From NCBI RefSeq assembly GCF_000003605.2, contig NW_003147276.1:212406-276405 (forward strand): a stretch of DNA of 64,000 nt. Reading direction: 5' to 3'. Below are more notes on the stretch, generated by a model. It saw only the letters and a list, made by a program, of their open reading frames with translations. It did no database searches and was not told the DNA's origin. The stretch itself is not shown here. Source of the DNA: Saccoglossus kowalevskii (lineage: Eukaryota; Hemichordata; Enteropneusta; Harrimaniidae). Positions within the stretch are counted from its first letter, which is position 1.

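Overview
The window is part of one animal gene, read entirely on the minus strand: the 3' half or so of a giant titin/twitchin-family muscle protein. Its 5' part lies beyond position 64000 and its 3' end lies left of position 239. I resolve 65 in-series exons, about 19.3 kb of coding sequence including one 407-N gap, plus one candidate alternative last exon. Nearly all exon borders have GT/AG sites, and almost every phase matches the next. Two places do not keep frame (near 29,990 and near 5,130), and the N gap also upsets the frame. The sequence is AT-rich with 0.2-6 kb introns, minisatellites and small inverted-repeat elements. This fits an invertebrate metazoan genome; the phylum cannot be fixed from the sequence.

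Layout in gene order (high to low coordinates). (1) 64000-52164: 20 consecutive fibronectin type III (Fn3) domains without an Ig, nearly one exon per domain, mostly 303 bp and phase 1-1. (2) 51120-50903: a possible alternative terminal exon with its own stop. (3) 50178-44357: four Ig-Fn3-Fn3 repeats of titin A-band/twitchin type. (4) 43902-36393: Ig-Ig-Fn3-Fn3-Fn3-Ig-Ig-Fn3-Fn3-Ig-Ig-Fn3. (5) 35844-32258: a complete protein kinase domain in five exons with a twitchin-like regulatory tail. (6) 31552-239: at least nine Ig domains separated by unique inserts. These include a Ser/Arg/Tyr-rich insert (22672-23548) and an insert with a 53-residue tandem repeat carrying IQ (calmodulin-binding) motifs (11743-13081). 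A further IQ module precedes the last visible Ig (239-658).

The Ig-Ig-Fn3-kinase order followed by about nine Ig domains with inserts resembles the end of vertebrate titin (A168-A170, kinase, M1-M10). The kinase sequence itself looks more like twitchin, TTN-1 or MLCK kinases, with intact DFG and activation loop, so the safest name is titin/twitchin-family giant kinase. Inferred role: a filament scaffold along the myosin region of the sarcomere, with a kinase near its C-terminus and a possibly calmodulin-responsive C-terminal segment.

No other gene, RNA gene, promoter or final polyadenylation site was supported. The introns hold five minisatellite or satellite arrays, a triplicated splice acceptor, three families of small inverted-repeat elements and two assembly gaps.
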